From assembly GCA_964611435.1 (NCBI GenBank), contig CAZSXT010000017.1, positions 1-64,000 on the forward strand: 64,000 nt of DNA. Direction: 5' to 3'. The DNA comes from JAYPHU01 sp964611435 (GTDB lineage: Bacteria > Pseudomonadota > Alphaproteobacteria > Rhodospirillales > UBA2165). Under the pieces are notes generated by a model. The model was given only the letters and a program-made list of their open reading frames with translations, made no database searches and was not told where the DNA came from. Below, in pieces: positions 26,067 to 35,370 of the stretch; within the stretch, counting starts at the first letter, position 1, and each line of letters begins with the position of its first letter. The position numbers and the translations under genes were made by a program.

Positions 26067-27287
26067 ATGGTTTACCTGCATGAAATGCCGGAGGCCCCGC
26101 GCAACATGATCGTCAATCAGGACCTGCCTGATTTCGGTCCGACTGCCTGCGCCGACGGCCCGCCCCTGAAAGACCGCAAGATCGCCATTATCACCACCGC
26201 CGGGCTGCATCGCCGGGAAGACAAGCACTTCTCTCCCGGAGTCGGCGAATACCGGATCATCCCCGGCGACACGGACATGGACGATCTGATCATGACCCAT
26301 GTCTCCACCAACTTCGATCGCACCGGCTTTTACCAGGACGTGAACCTGGTATTCCCGATCGAACGGCTGCGGGAATTGGCGGAGCAAGGCGAGATCGGCG
26401 CGGTCGCCGACTATCACTACGCCTTCATGGGCGCGACGCCGCCGGAAGTGCTGGAAGCAGCCGCCAAAGATCTGGCCGGTGCGCTGAACGCCGACGGGGT
26501 CAACGGGGTTGTCCTCGCCGGGGTCTGACCCCAATGCACGCGCGCCGTGGGCGGGCTGGCACACTTTATCGAACAAGAAGGCATTCCGACCGTGATCATC
26601 AGCCTGATCCGGCGGCACACCGAAGTCATGAAACCGCCGCGCGGCCTGTTCGTGCCGTTCGAGCTCGGCCGGCCCTTCGGCGCGGCCAACGAGCCGGACT
26701 TCCAGCGCCGGGTGCTGATGGAAGGACTCAAACTGTTGGAACGCACAGACGGTCCGCTGCTGGAAGATTTCCCGGACGAAGCGCCCGGCGGTACCGCTGA
26801 GGATCAGGAGGGTTGGACCTGTCCGGTCAACTTCCCGAAACCCGAGGCAGACTTGTCGGATGCGGAAAAAACCGCTCAGGCCATCAAGCAGGAAGTCGCC
26901 CTGTTGGAACCGTGGTATGACGAGGCTCTCAAAAGCATGAAAGGCCGGCGGCTGGACGGCATGACGGACCTCAACCGCGATCAGATCGCCGACTTTTTGA
27001 CGTCTTGGGCGGCGGATCAATCGGTGGAAAGCATTATCGATGGTGAAAACATCGTCCGGGCGCTCAAACTGGCGGCGGATGATCTGCGGCATTTCTATTA
27101 CCAAGCCGCCATGGCCAAGCCGGGCATCCGATCCGATGTCGAACTGGGCGATTGGTTCTATGGGGAAACCCAGGCAGGCAAGCTGTTTATCAAAATCCGG
27201 GAGATCATGATGAACAGCGACAATGACGGCATGAAGGCGGCCGGGCGAACCAATTATGTGCCCAATGCCATGCTGAAGCACACGTGA
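26067..27287 (+). CDS. Selenoprotein B, glycine/sarcosine/betaine/D-proline reductase family, second paralogue (in-frame TGA = Sec154)
   Basis: 406 residues. TGA 26526-26528 reads as Sec in VNGVVLAGVUPQCTRAVGGL (U154, C157), the same residue numbers as in the upstream paralogue. Shared blocks include RKIAIITTAGLHRR, THVSTNFDRTGFYQDVNLVF, YHYAFMGATPP and, after the Sec, RGLFVPFELGRPFGAANEPD and EGWTCPVNF. The Cys at 151 of the first copy is Ala here, so the two may differ in redox partner or substrate. Ninety-five bases separate it from the first paralogue, with AAAGGAAA ahead of the ATG. A strong terminator follows, closing the operon. Confidence 0.85.
26540..26556 (+). promoter_or_regulatory. 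Bacterial SECIS-like hairpin after Sec codon (GrdB-like 2)
   Basis: GCGCGCC pairs with GGCGGGC (one G-G mismatch) around GTG, 11 bases after the TGA. It matches the position of the paralogue's hairpin but is weaker. Confidence 0.55.
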
Positions 27288-27312
27288 TCTACTAGTAGTA
27301 AATGTTTTCAGA

Positions 27313-27337
27313 AAAGCGGGCTTCGGCCCGCTTTTTA
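27313..27337 (+). terminator. Intrinsic terminator of the selenoprotein operon
   Basis: AAAGCGGGC and GCCCGCTTT pair around TTCG, with a T-run following. Confidence 0.93.
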
Positions 27338-27398
27338 TTTACCGGAATAACCTATGCGTGGTTATTGTTTGCCAACTGGAATGGATTACATTGTTGAT

Positions 27399-27959
27399 AT
27401 GAAACACAAGGTGATGAATTTCCGGCTTAGCGTCTGTCTCGCCGCGCTCCTGGCGCTTGCCGGGTGCAACGTTACGACATCGACCGAGCTGCACCACGAA
27501 GACGCCCTATCGGTGTTCGAGTACGCGGCCACCGACAGCGACGCCTATGTCGAGGTCGTGGGCAATCCTACCGGCGGCAGCAAAGAGGCTGTCACCGCGC
27601 CCATCTTGGAGAAGTTCGACAGCAACTGGGGGCACCTTCGCACCCGGTTCAAGGCCGGCCTCCCGCCCCGGGAGACCCCCTACAAAGTCCGGGTGATCTT
27701 TGACGTACCGCAAAGCTGGGACTCCCACTCCCTCTGCACACAACCGGCGGATCAATTCCCGGCAAGCTCCGTGGAACGGCTGCACATGATGGTGCTTTCT
27801 TGTGGGGACGGTCCCCTATCGGAAATCCGGGGTAGCCTCAAGCGGCCGACGAGCTTGAACGATCCTGTCCTGCAGAAGACCCTCAATTTTCTGATCTCGC
27901 AGTTCGTGGTGGAGCCTCCCCAGCGGGGCAACGACTGCAACGTCACTAGTACTTGCTAA
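27399..27959 (+). CDS. Putative lipoprotein
   Basis: 186 residues from ATG 27399. The N-terminus MKHKVMNFRLSVCLAALLAL is followed by AGC, a typical lipobox, so the mature protein should be lipid-anchored. The mature part is polar, with paired cysteines (SLCTQP, VLSCGD, DCNVTSTC) that probably form disulfides. No domain is recognised. It lies just after the selenoprotein terminator and before an MFS gene. Confidence 0.6.
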   Translation: MKHKVMNFRLSVCLAALLALAGCNVTTSTELHHEDALSVFEYAATDSDAYVEVVGNPTGGSKEAVTAPILEKFDSNWGHLRTRFKAGLPPRETPYKVRVIFDVPQSWDSHSLCTQPADQFPASSVERLHMMVLSCGDGPLSEIRGSLKRPTSLNDPVLQKTLNFLISQFVVEPPQRGNDCNVTSTC

Positions 27960-28086
27960 GCGCAACACCCGGATAGCGCTGCGACGTTAAACCCGTATGC
28001 TTTCGCCTTTCCGGGGGCGGTCCCACGCCCTATGATCCGCCAACCTTGTTAGCGCCTCTATCGCATAAAAAGAATAACCACCGTCC

Positions 28087-29385
28087 ATGACCAACCCGCA
28101 AGCCGCCCCACAATCCGGTACGCCGGAAAAGCAATCCTTCGCCGCGCTCCGGCATCGCGGTTTTTTCTGGTATTTCCTGCTCAGCGCTATGGCCATGATG
28201 GCCGATAGCGTAGAGCACGTGGTCAGCTATGACGCCATGTGGGATAAGTTCAAATCCCAGGAGCTACAGGGCTTCGCCGTCATCTCCCACTGGGTGCCGT
28301 TTCTGCTGTTCTCCATCCATGCCGGTGCGCTGGCAGACCGGGTCGATCCGCGCAAGGTGATCATCTTGGGCATGGTGCTTTTCATGATCGCCACTCTGGG
28401 CTGGGGCTATTTCCTGCTTACCGACACGCTGGAAGTCTGGCACGCGGTCGTGTTGCTGATCATCCACGGGCTGGCGGGCGTGTTCTGGGCGCCTGCGGGC
28501 CAGATGCTGATCCACGACATTGTCGGTAATGACCGGCTGCAAAGCGGCGTGCGGCTGATGGCCACCTCGCGCACGCTGGGCGTGATGATGGGCCCGGCCA
28601 TGGGCGGCTTGTTGCTGCTGTTTTTCGATCACGCCTGGGCGTTGATCCTGAACGCGTTCATCTACGTGCCGCTGATCATCTGGTGTTTGAAAGCACCCTA
28701 TGGCCCGGCCTTCTACCCGCCAGAGAAAAAACGCCGGCCCGCCGCCATGCGGGGGATGAGCGATATCGCCGCCGCGTTGAAAGCCGCCGCCCAACACCGG
28801 ATCATCCTGTCCATGACCCTGCTGGCCGGCGGTGCGTCGTTCTTCGTCGGCAATGCCCATCAGGCCCTGATGCCAGAATTCACCGATCTACTGGTCCCCA
28901 CCGGCGTCACCGGGCTCAGCGAGAACACCATGCACTATGTGGCGCTCTTCGGCGCGAGTGCGGCCGGCGCGTTGATCGCCGGCGTGGTGCTGGAAAGCCG
29001 GAGCCTGCTAACCGCCAGGCCCCGCACCGCATTCACCCTGGTGTTTTTCTGGTGCGCCGCTATGGGCAGCTTTGCGATTTCCGGCAACTACTACCTGTCG
29101 TTTGCGCTCCTCTTGGTCGCCGGGTTCCTCGATCTGTCGTTCAATTCCATGACCCAGACATTGGTGCAGTTGAACACGCCGGCGGACGCCCGCGGTAAAA
29201 TCCTGGGCCTCTACGCGGTCTCGTCCCTCGGCATGAAATCCTTCAGTGGGGTCACCGTCGGCATCGCCGGCGGGCTGATCGGGATTCAATGGAGTTTGGG
29301 GCTCAGCGCCGCCGCCCTGTTCCTGTTCACCATCGGCCTCATGGCCTACGCGATGGCCCTGCCGGTGGGCGAACCGGCGGAGTAA
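28087..29385 (+). CDS. MFS transporter, EntS-like
   Basis: 432 residues, about twelve membrane segments. The N-terminal FAALRHRGFFWYFLLSAMAM and the loop motif ALADRVDPRKVIILGMVLFM match the enterobactin-exporter-like branch of the major facilitator superfamily. RLQSGVRLMATSRTLGVMMG is the conserved region around helix 5. It probably exports a small organic molecule. It lies 72 bases before two Fe-S proteins on the same strand. Confidence 0.78.
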   Translation: MTNPQAAPQSGTPEKQSFAALRHRGFFWYFLLSAMAMMADSVEHVVSYDAMWDKFKSQELQGFAVISHWVPFLLFSIHAGALADRVDPRKVIILGMVLFMIATLGWGYFLLTDTLEVWHAVVLLIIHGLAGVFWAPAGQMLIHDIVGNDRLQSGVRLMATSRTLGVMMGPAMGGLLLLFFDHAWALILNAFIYVPLIIWCLKAPYGPAFYPPEKKRRPAAMRGMSDIAAALKAAAQHRIILSMTLLAGGASFFVGNAHQALMPEFTDLLVPTGVTGLSENTMHYVALFGASAAGALIAGVVLESRSLLTARPRTAFTLVFFWCAAMGSFAISGNYYLSFALLLVAGFLDLSFNSMTQTLVQLNTPADARGKILGLYAVSSLGMKSFSGVTVGIAGGLIGIQWSLGLSAAALFLFTIGLMAYAMALPVGEPAE

Positions 29386-29457
29386 CCCCATTAACCCTTG
29401 CAGGCACTTATTTTAAACCTAAACTAAATCCCGAGTTTCAAAGGGATTCGGTGAGGC

Positions 29458-30483
29458 ATGAACGCAGCGGAGATCAAACAACTGGCGACGGACCTGGGCG
29501 CCGATCTGGTCGGCATCGCGTCGGCAGAGACCTTGAACGCCTTCCCGCCCGACCCGCAGTGGCCACAGACTCCGGACCGCATTTCCCACCACGTCAAAAG
29601 CGTCATCGTCATCGTCCAGCACATCCCGGTGGCCGGCTTCCGCGCCAAGCACAATATCGCCGTGCAATATCTGGACATGCTGGTGCTGCGCCGCATGGAC
29701 CGGATCGCCTACAAGATCGCCGACCGGCTGGAGCGCGCGGGCCATCCGAGCTTTGTCACCGCCGCCCAGGAGACCGACTGGAACCTGAAGACCGCCAGTT
29801 ACGGGCGGCTGAGCACCCGGCACCTGGGGATCGAGGCCGGGCTCGGCACCTTCGGGTTGGAGGTCAACATCCTCACCCCGGAATACGGACCGCGCCTGTA
29901 CCTGACGGGCATCCTGACCGAGCTGGAGCTAGTGCCCGACGCGCCCATGACCGAACAGGTGTGCATCGGGGAATCCTGCGCACGCTGCCTTTATTCCTGC
30001 CCCACCGACGCGGTACGGCACTTCGGCATCGACAAGCGCAATTGCGCCGTGGAGGCGCAGGAGTTCGGCTTCATGACCGCCACGCAATTCTTCGCCAAGT
30101 TCGTCGACGCCAGCCCCAACGAGAAGAAAGAATTGATCAAGGCCAGGGACGTGTTCGGCTTCTGGCAGGGATTGCTCCGCGTCGTCGGCTCCTTCGGCGA
30201 TTGCCCAAGGTGCTTGGCGGTCTGCCCCGTCGGCAACGACTACCACGCCTTCCTGGCGGAGCCGCAGAAAGTCATTCCGGAGAAAACCCCGGAGAAAGTC
30301 GCCAAGGCCAAGGCCTTCAAGGAGGCGCGCAAGAACGGCGACGAGGTGACGGGCCTTAGCGATTGGAATGTCCGCTGGGTCGGACCCGAGGGCTATCAGG
30401 GCATCGTCGCACGCCAGCTTCAGGAGTTTAAACGCCAACAGAAGGAACGGGAACGGGAGCTGGAGGCGGCGGAGGACGAATAA
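29458..30483 (+). CDS. [4Fe-4S] protein, QueG/reductive-dehalogenase-like (1 of 2)
   Basis: 341 residues. An N-terminal flavodoxin-like/corrinoid-type region (IKQLATDLGADLVGIASAET) is like that of epoxyqueuosine reductase and reductive dehalogenases. Two iron-sulfur motifs follow: CIGESCARCLYSCPTDAV (about residues 169-186) and CPRCLAVCPVG (about 250-260). The C-terminus is highly charged (REREL, AAEDE). No Tat signal is seen, so it is cytosolic. The overall shape suggests a reductive enzyme with two clusters. Its TAA overlaps the next ATG. Confidence 0.7.
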   Translation: MNAAEIKQLATDLGADLVGIASAETLNAFPPDPQWPQTPDRISHHVKSVIVIVQHIPVAGFRAKHNIAVQYLDMLVLRRMDRIAYKIADRLERAGHPSFVTAAQETDWNLKTASYGRLSTRHLGIEAGLGTFGLEVNILTPEYGPRLYLTGILTELELVPDAPMTEQVCIGESCARCLYSCPTDAVRHFGIDKRNCAVEAQEFGFMTATQFFAKFVDASPNEKKELIKARDVFGFWQGLLRVVGSFGDCPRCLAVCPVGNDYHAFLAEPQKVIPEKTPEKVAKAKAFKEARKNGDEVTGLSDWNVRWVGPEGYQGIVARQLQEFKRQQKERERELEAAEDE

Positions 30484-31460
30484 TGGTTTCTGTATTCCAA
30501 TCACCGATCACGGCGGACGATATCAAGGCCAAAGCCAAGGAATTGGGCGCAGACCTGGTGGGCATCGCCGACGGCCAGGCGATGAACGATCATCCCCCCT
30601 ACCCTGACGATCCGCGCCGGCCGTCCGACATTACCGATCATGACGCCGGCCGGGTGATCGTCCTGGCCCGCCGGATCAATCTGGGCTCAACCCGGATCAC
30701 CAAGTGGGATGAACGGCATAAATATTACAATGACGAACTGGCCATCACCGCGCTGGAGGAAACCTCGCTGGAGCTGGTCCTGTGGCTGGAGACCCAGGGT
30801 TATCCGGCGCTGATCGTGCCGCCGACCCATGTTGACCCGTGGCGCTATGACGGAAATCCGGAAAAGCACCTCTCGCCGCTCCTGTCCCTCGACCATGCGG
30901 CGGTGGAGGCCGGGCTGGGCTCCCTCGGCCTTAATCTGCAACTGCTGACGCCGGAGTTCGGGCCCCGAGTCATGCTGAGCGCGGTGCTAAGCTCTGTCCC
31001 CGTCGAGGCCGACACACCGATGTCGGATGCGCTCTGCAAAGGTCCGGAATGTGGCCGGTGTCTATCGGCTTGCCCCGGCGATGTGATCGGCCAGTGGGAC
31101 CGGGACTGGCCCGGCTGCGATACGTACCGGAATCCCCACGGCTTTAACCACCTGACCCAATTCCTGGGCGAGATGATGGACGCCCCCGATACAGAGACCC
31201 AAAAGAAAATGATCCGCTCCGAAGACAGTTTCAATCTGTGGCAGAGCATTCTCCGGGGAGCGGGCGCGGTGACCGGCTGCCGCCGCTGCCAGGATGTCTG
31301 CCCGGTGGGCGAGGACTACGAAAGAATGCTCAAGGACGCGCTGGACGACATCCCCGAGGACACGTCGGAGAAACAAAGCCGCCTTGCGGACATGAAATCA
31401 AACGCCGCCGGCGGCAATTATGATGCTCAGGCCCGCTGGATCGGCGCGATAAAGGACTAA
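30483..31460 (+). CDS. [4Fe-4S] protein, QueG/reductive-dehalogenase-like (2 of 2)
   Basis: 325 residues, paralogue of the preceding gene and coupled to it by a one-base overlap. It has the same N-terminal IKAKAKELGADLVGIADGQA block, a first cluster motif CKGPECGRCLSACPGDV and a second CRRCQDVCPVGEDYERM. The paired genes probably make a heterodimer or act in sequence. The function is unknown; involvement with the upstream selenoproteins is a context-based suggestion. Confidence 0.7.
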   Translation: MVSVFQSPITADDIKAKAKELGADLVGIADGQAMNDHPPYPDDPRRPSDITDHDAGRVIVLARRINLGSTRITKWDERHKYYNDELAITALEETSLELVLWLETQGYPALIVPPTHVDPWRYDGNPEKHLSPLLSLDHAAVEAGLGSLGLNLQLLTPEFGPRVMLSAVLSSVPVEADTPMSDALCKGPECGRCLSACPGDVIGQWDRDWPGCDTYRNPHGFNHLTQFLGEMMDAPDTETQKKMIRSEDSFNLWQSILRGAGAVTGCRRCQDVCPVGEDYERMLKDALDDIPEDTSEKQSRLADMKSNAAGGNYDAQARWIGAIKD

Positions 31461-31465
31461 CAAAT

Positions 31466-32752
31466 ATGCCCCTTCCTCTCCCCAAGTCCCGCGACGAGAT
31501 CGCCAAAATTCAGAGCGAGCGCAAGAAGATCGCCCTGCAAAAAGCCCGGCGGGCGGCGTTTCATCAGGGCCGGTTAGATCATGTGGATGAGGACAAGCTG
31601 GACGATCCGGAAGAGTGGCGGAAGATACCGCTGCTGACCAAGGACGAGCTGCGCTCCATCCCGCCCAACGAGTTCTTCACCCAGTTTTGCCATGCGCCCA
31701 AGGAAGAGATCGCCGAGCTGTGGCGCTCCGGCGGGTCCACGGGTGTTCCGCTGTTCTACCCGCGTACGTTCGAAGACTTGCCATATTGCATCCTGTCGTT
31801 TGCCCGGAACTTCATCGCGCCCGGCTTGGGTAAGAAAGACACGGCGCATGTTTCCTTCCCCCTGGGCATTCATCCGGTTGGCCATGTCTATGCCCGCGCC
31901 GCCCAAGACTGGGAAATCGGGGTCAACTGGGCGGGCTCCGGCGCGTCGACGCCGTCAGCGCTTCAGGTCGATTTGATCAACCGCCTGCAACCGAGTGTGT
32001 GGATGGGCATGTCCGGCTATGGACTACACCTCGCCAACATGGCGGAGGACGAGGGCATCGACCTTGCCGATAGTTCGGTCGAGACGATCTTGTGTTCAGC
32101 CGAAGCCATTTCCGAGTCCAAGCGCGCCAAGATTGAACGCATGTGGGGCGCGAAAGTCTGGGACGGGTTCGGCATGACCGAGGCCGGCATGATGGGCGGC
32201 GAGAGCGAGGCCCATGACGGATTCCACATTTGGACCGATCTGTTCCATATCGAAGTGGTCGATCTCGACACCGGCGAACCTGTCGCCGAGGGCGAGGAAG
32301 GCGGCCTGGTGGTCACGCCGCTCTTTACCAACAACGCCACGCCGTTCATCCGCTGGAGCTCCGGCGACATTGTGATCTACAAGGAACACGGGGACACAGA
32401 CGGGCCGCTGTCGGTCTTTCCGGTGGTTCGTCACGCGCATAGGACCGTTGGCTTCTTCAAGGTCCGGGGCGTCAACATCAACCACCAGGAATACGAAGAC
32501 TTTATGTTCGACTATCCCGAAGTGGTCGACTTCAAGGCGGAACTAGTGAGCGAGGGTGACCTGGATGGGCTCCGCATCTCGTTCGAGGCCACCCGCGGAA
32601 CGGACGCCAATGCCCTCGCCGCCCGCCTGACCGAAGACACCAAGAACACATTCGAGGTCACACCGGAAATGATCGTCCTGGACCGCGGCACGCTCGCCAA
32701 AGAGTTCGAGAGCAGCATCAAGGCCCCCCGGTTTATCGACCGGCGGGGTTAG
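31466..32752 (+). CDS. Phenylacetate-CoA ligase-family AMP-forming ligase
   Basis: 428 residues, five bases after the second Fe-S protein gene. The P-loop is RSGGSTGVPLFYPRTFED; later motifs are ILCSAEAISESKRAKIERMW, VWDGFGMTEAGMMGGESEAH and FIRWSSGDIVIYKEH, and the C-terminal subdomain starts with FKVRGVNINHQEYEDFMFDY. It should adenylate a carboxylate and form its CoA thioester. It differs clearly from the PaaK-like protein at 11858. With the Fe-S proteins it outlines a CoA-ester reductive route. Confidence 0.78.
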   Translation: MPLPLPKSRDEIAKIQSERKKIALQKARRAAFHQGRLDHVDEDKLDDPEEWRKIPLLTKDELRSIPPNEFFTQFCHAPKEEIAELWRSGGSTGVPLFYPRTFEDLPYCILSFARNFIAPGLGKKDTAHVSFPLGIHPVGHVYARAAQDWEIGVNWAGSGASTPSALQVDLINRLQPSVWMGMSGYGLHLANMAEDEGIDLADSSVETILCSAEAISESKRAKIERMWGAKVWDGFGMTEAGMMGGESEAHDGFHIWTDLFHIEVVDLDTGEPVAEGEEGGLVVTPLFTNNATPFIRWSSGDIVIYKEHGDTDGPLSVFPVVRHAHRTVGFFKVRGVNINHQEYEDFMFDYPEVVDFKAELVSEGDLDGLRISFEATRGTDANALAARLTEDTKNTFEVTPEMIVLDRGTLAKEFESSIKAPRFIDRRG

Positions 32753-32769
32753 CAGTTTATTTTAAGGAA

Positions 32770-33243
32770 CTAGCAGACGCGGGGGTTCGTCGCGCGGAGC
32801 CGGCGCGACAAGGTTACCGCCAGAGAGTGATAAAAGCGTTCCCCAAAGCCGTCCGGTTGATCGAGTAATCGCTTCATCGCATCCCTATCGACCTTCACCA
32901 CTTCCGCCGAGCCGTCGGCGTAGACGTTGGCGCTGGCGACGGACTTTTCCAAATACGACATCTCGCCAAATAAGGCGCCGGATGTCAGGCGGGCCAATTC
33001 AGTGACCTTGCCGTCTCTAGTCCCTTCCACGGACAGTTCACCGTCGGCCAGAAAGTAAATCGCGTCGTTGGTTTCACCGGCTTCCAGGATTTGCTCCCGG
33101 TGGCTATAAGCGATCCTTTCACCCGCCTTGAAGAAGGCGACCCAGTCCTGGATTGTGAGTTTGTTTAGTACGTCCAAACCGAAGCCGCCGATAGGAGACG
33201 GCGGATCGCGATCCGATAACTCGTAGATTTCCGCAGATATCAT
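32770..33243 (-). CDS. Cyclic nucleotide-binding-domain protein
   Basis: 157 residues, essentially one cNMP-binding beta-barrel. The FKAGERIAYSHREQILEAGE, FLADGELSVEGT and SGALFGEMSYLEKSVASANV segments match the family, the last being the phosphate-binding cassette region. The canonical Arg of the cassette (usually GExxLL...RxA) is replaced (EKSVASANV), so nucleotide binding is doubtful. No DNA-binding domain follows. Convergent with the CoA ligase. Confidence 0.7.
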   Translation of the reverse strand: MISAEIYELSDRDPPSPIGGFGLDVLNKLTIQDWVAFFKAGERIAYSHREQILEAGETNDAIYFLADGELSVEGTRDGKVTELARLTSGALFGEMSYLEKSVASANVYADGSAEVVKVDRDAMKRLLDQPDGFGERFYHSLAVTLSRRLRATNPRVC

Positions 33244-33412
33244 TTGCCCGTTCCCGTTAGACTTCCGGTCGTTTTTCGCCGGTTTGTCGTTTTATTGTCG
33301 CGGACCATAGCACCGAATCCGCTTCACTCCTACATCCTTTTACTGAAATTTGCGTTCCCCCGGATCATCTTCTATGGTCCTACGCTAACCGTTGCGTTCC
33401 CGGGAGGTGCTT

Positions 33413-34411
33413 ATGAATTTTATACGTGTATTTTTAGCCGCAGGCACCGCCCTGGCGGCTTTTTTGATGCCCGGACATCAGGTCCAGGCGGCCTGTGGGA
33501 AAGTGACCATTGCCGAGATGACCTGGGGCTCGGCCGCCGTCGCCGCACACGTGGATCAGATCATTTTGTCGAACGGATTCGGCTGTACCGCAGAACTTGT
33601 TCCCGGCGACACCGTACCGACGGTGACCTCCATGACCGAAAAGGGCGAGCCGGACCTGGCGCCCGAAGTCTGGATCAATTCCGCCCGCGAAGTCGTCGAG
33701 AAAGCCATCGCCGAAGGCCGGCTGAAGAAAGCGGGCGAAATCCTCTCCGACGGCGGTGAAGAAGGCTGGTGGATTCCGGACTATATGCTCAAGAAACACC
33801 CCGAGCTCACCACGTTACAAGCCGTCCTCAAACGCCCGGAGCTATTCCCCGACAAGGAGGAGCCGGGTAAGGGCCGGTTTTACGACTGCCCGGCCGGCTG
33901 GGGCTGCCAAATCGTCAACGGCAATCTCTTTAAGGCCTATGGCCTGGAAAAGGCCGGCTTCTCGAAATTCAATCCAGGCTCCGGCGAAGGGCTGGCCGGG
34001 GCCATCGCTAAGGCCTACGAGCGCCGCCAGCCCATCTTCACGTATTACTGGGCGCCAACCGCCGTGCTGGGCAAGTATCCCATGGTCAAACTGGGCGGCA
34101 TGACGCACGACCCGAAAAGCTGGTCCTGCACGACCGACAAAGACTGCGCCGCCCCCCGGCCCAACATGTACCCAAAATCCGTCGTGCTGACGGTGGTCAC
34201 GTCCAAGTTCGCTACCCAGGCGAGCGACGCTTTTGCATATGTTTCCAAGCGTTCCTGGCCCAACAAGGTGGTCAATGCGTTATTGGCCTGGAAAGACGAC
34301 CGGCGCGCCACGTCTGCCGAGACCGCCAAGCACTTCTTGAAAAACTATGAAAGCACATGGTTACCCTGGGTGCCGGCGGATATCGCCGCCAAGGTCAAAG
34401 CCGCGCGCTGA
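33413..34411 (+). CDS. ABC transporter substrate-binding protein, glycine betaine/proline type (ProX/OpuAC)
   Basis: 332 residues from ATG 33413 (CGGGAGGTGC upstream). A signal peptide (MNFIRVFLAAGTALAAFLMP) precedes CGKVTIAEMTWGSAAVAAHV and PDLAPEVWINS. Tryptophans and tyrosines suited to an aromatic betaine cage occur in EGWWIPDYM and FTYYWAPTAVLG. It is first in a ProX-ProW-ProV operon. The ligand is likely a betaine-type compound; choline or dimethylsulfoniopropionate are alternatives. Confidence 0.85.
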   Translation: MNFIRVFLAAGTALAAFLMPGHQVQAACGKVTIAEMTWGSAAVAAHVDQIILSNGFGCTAELVPGDTVPTVTSMTEKGEPDLAPEVWINSAREVVEKAIAEGRLKKAGEILSDGGEEGWWIPDYMLKKHPELTTLQAVLKRPELFPDKEEPGKGRFYDCPAGWGCQIVNGNLFKAYGLEKAGFSKFNPGSGEGLAGAIAKAYERRQPIFTYYWAPTAVLGKYPMVKLGGMTHDPKSWSCTTDKDCAAPRPNMYPKSVVLTVVTSKFATQASDAFAYVSKRSWPNKVVNALLAWKDDRRATSAETAKHFLKNYESTWLPWVPADIAAKVKAAR

Positions 34412-34482
34412 TTCAGCCGCCGCTCATTTCCGCTTCAATGTTAAGCTTACCCTGACAGAAATGCAGGTGAGAGAGGCCCACT

Positions 34483-35370
34483 ATGCCCGAATGGATGCGT
34501 GAATTCCCGGTAATGGAGACGGAATGGCTCCGCGCCATCAACAAAAGCTTCGACGAAGGCTATCTCGCGTTCTCACGGAATTTTGGTGAAGCGATCGAGA
34601 CCTTTTTTGACCCTCTCCTCTACCTTTTGATTTGGTTTGAACAGCTCCTCCTCCAGTCCCCTTGGATTGTCGTGCTGGCGGCTATCCTTCTGATCGCCGG
34701 CCTCGCGTCGCGCAGCGTTAAGATCACGCTGGGGGTCGCTGCCGCCTTTCTGCTGATTGGGTATTTCGGCATGTGGCAAGATACGATGCGCACCCTGGCC
34801 ATCATCCTGGTCTGCACGATCATCGCGGTCGCTATCGGCATCCCCGTGGGCATCTATATGTCCCGGTCGGACCGTGCCGAGGCCGTCATCCGGCCGATCT
34901 TGGACGTGATGCAGACCATGCCAATCTTTGTTTATCTGATTCCGGTGGTCATGCTGCTGGGTCTCGGCAAGATCCCCGGCATGATCGCCGTCGTCGTCTA
35001 TTCCATCCCGCCGGTGATCCGGCTGACCAACCTGGGCATCCGGTTGGTTGACAGGGATGTGCTGGAAGCCGCCGATTCATTCGGCGCCACGTCCATGCAG
35101 CGATTGCTCCAGGTGCAGATCCCACTAGCGCTGCCGAACATCATGGCCGGCATCAATCAGACCATCATGATGGCGCTCTCCATGGTCGTCATCGCCTCCA
35201 TGATCGGGGTGAAGGGTCTGGGCCAGCCGGTCTTGCAGGCGGTCACCAACCAGTATTTCGCCCTCGGCCTGTTTAACGGCGCGGCCGTGGTCGCCCTGGC
35301 CATCGTCTTTGATCGGGTCAGCCAAAGCTATGGTTCCCGCATTCAAAAATTCCGGCAGGCCGGCGAATGA
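34483..35370 (+). CDS. ABC transporter permease, glycine betaine/proline type (ProW)
   Basis: 295 residues with about six membrane segments. The ABC permease loop is visible in EAADSFGATSMQRLLQVQIP, followed by LALPNIMAGINQTIMMALSM and VVIASMIGVKGLGQPVLQAV. These are standard ProW features. It overlaps the ATPase gene by four bases. Confidence 0.88.
   Translation: MPEWMREFPVMETEWLRAINKSFDEGYLAFSRNFGEAIETFFDPLLYLLIWFEQLLLQSPWIVVLAAILLIAGLASRSVKITLGVAAAFLLIGYFGMWQDTMRTLAIILVCTIIAVAIGIPVGIYMSRSDRAEAVIRPILDVMQTMPIFVYLIPVVMLLGLGKIPGMIAVVVYSIPPVIRLTNLGIRLVDRDVLEAADSFGATSMQRLLQVQIPLALPNIMAGINQTIMMALSMVVIASMIGVKGLGQPVLQAVTNQYFALGLFNGAAVVALAIVFDRVSQSYGSRIQKFRQAGE

Noticed and set aside
22053..27287. 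Treating the pieces on either side of each TGA as eight separate genes
   Set aside because: The second halves lack ribosome binding sites and starts, share frame with the first halves, and the break falls precisely in the active-site motif of each family.
32770..33243. CRP/FNR-type transcription factor
   Set aside because: Only the cyclic-nucleotide-binding fold is present; no helix-turn-helix follows.
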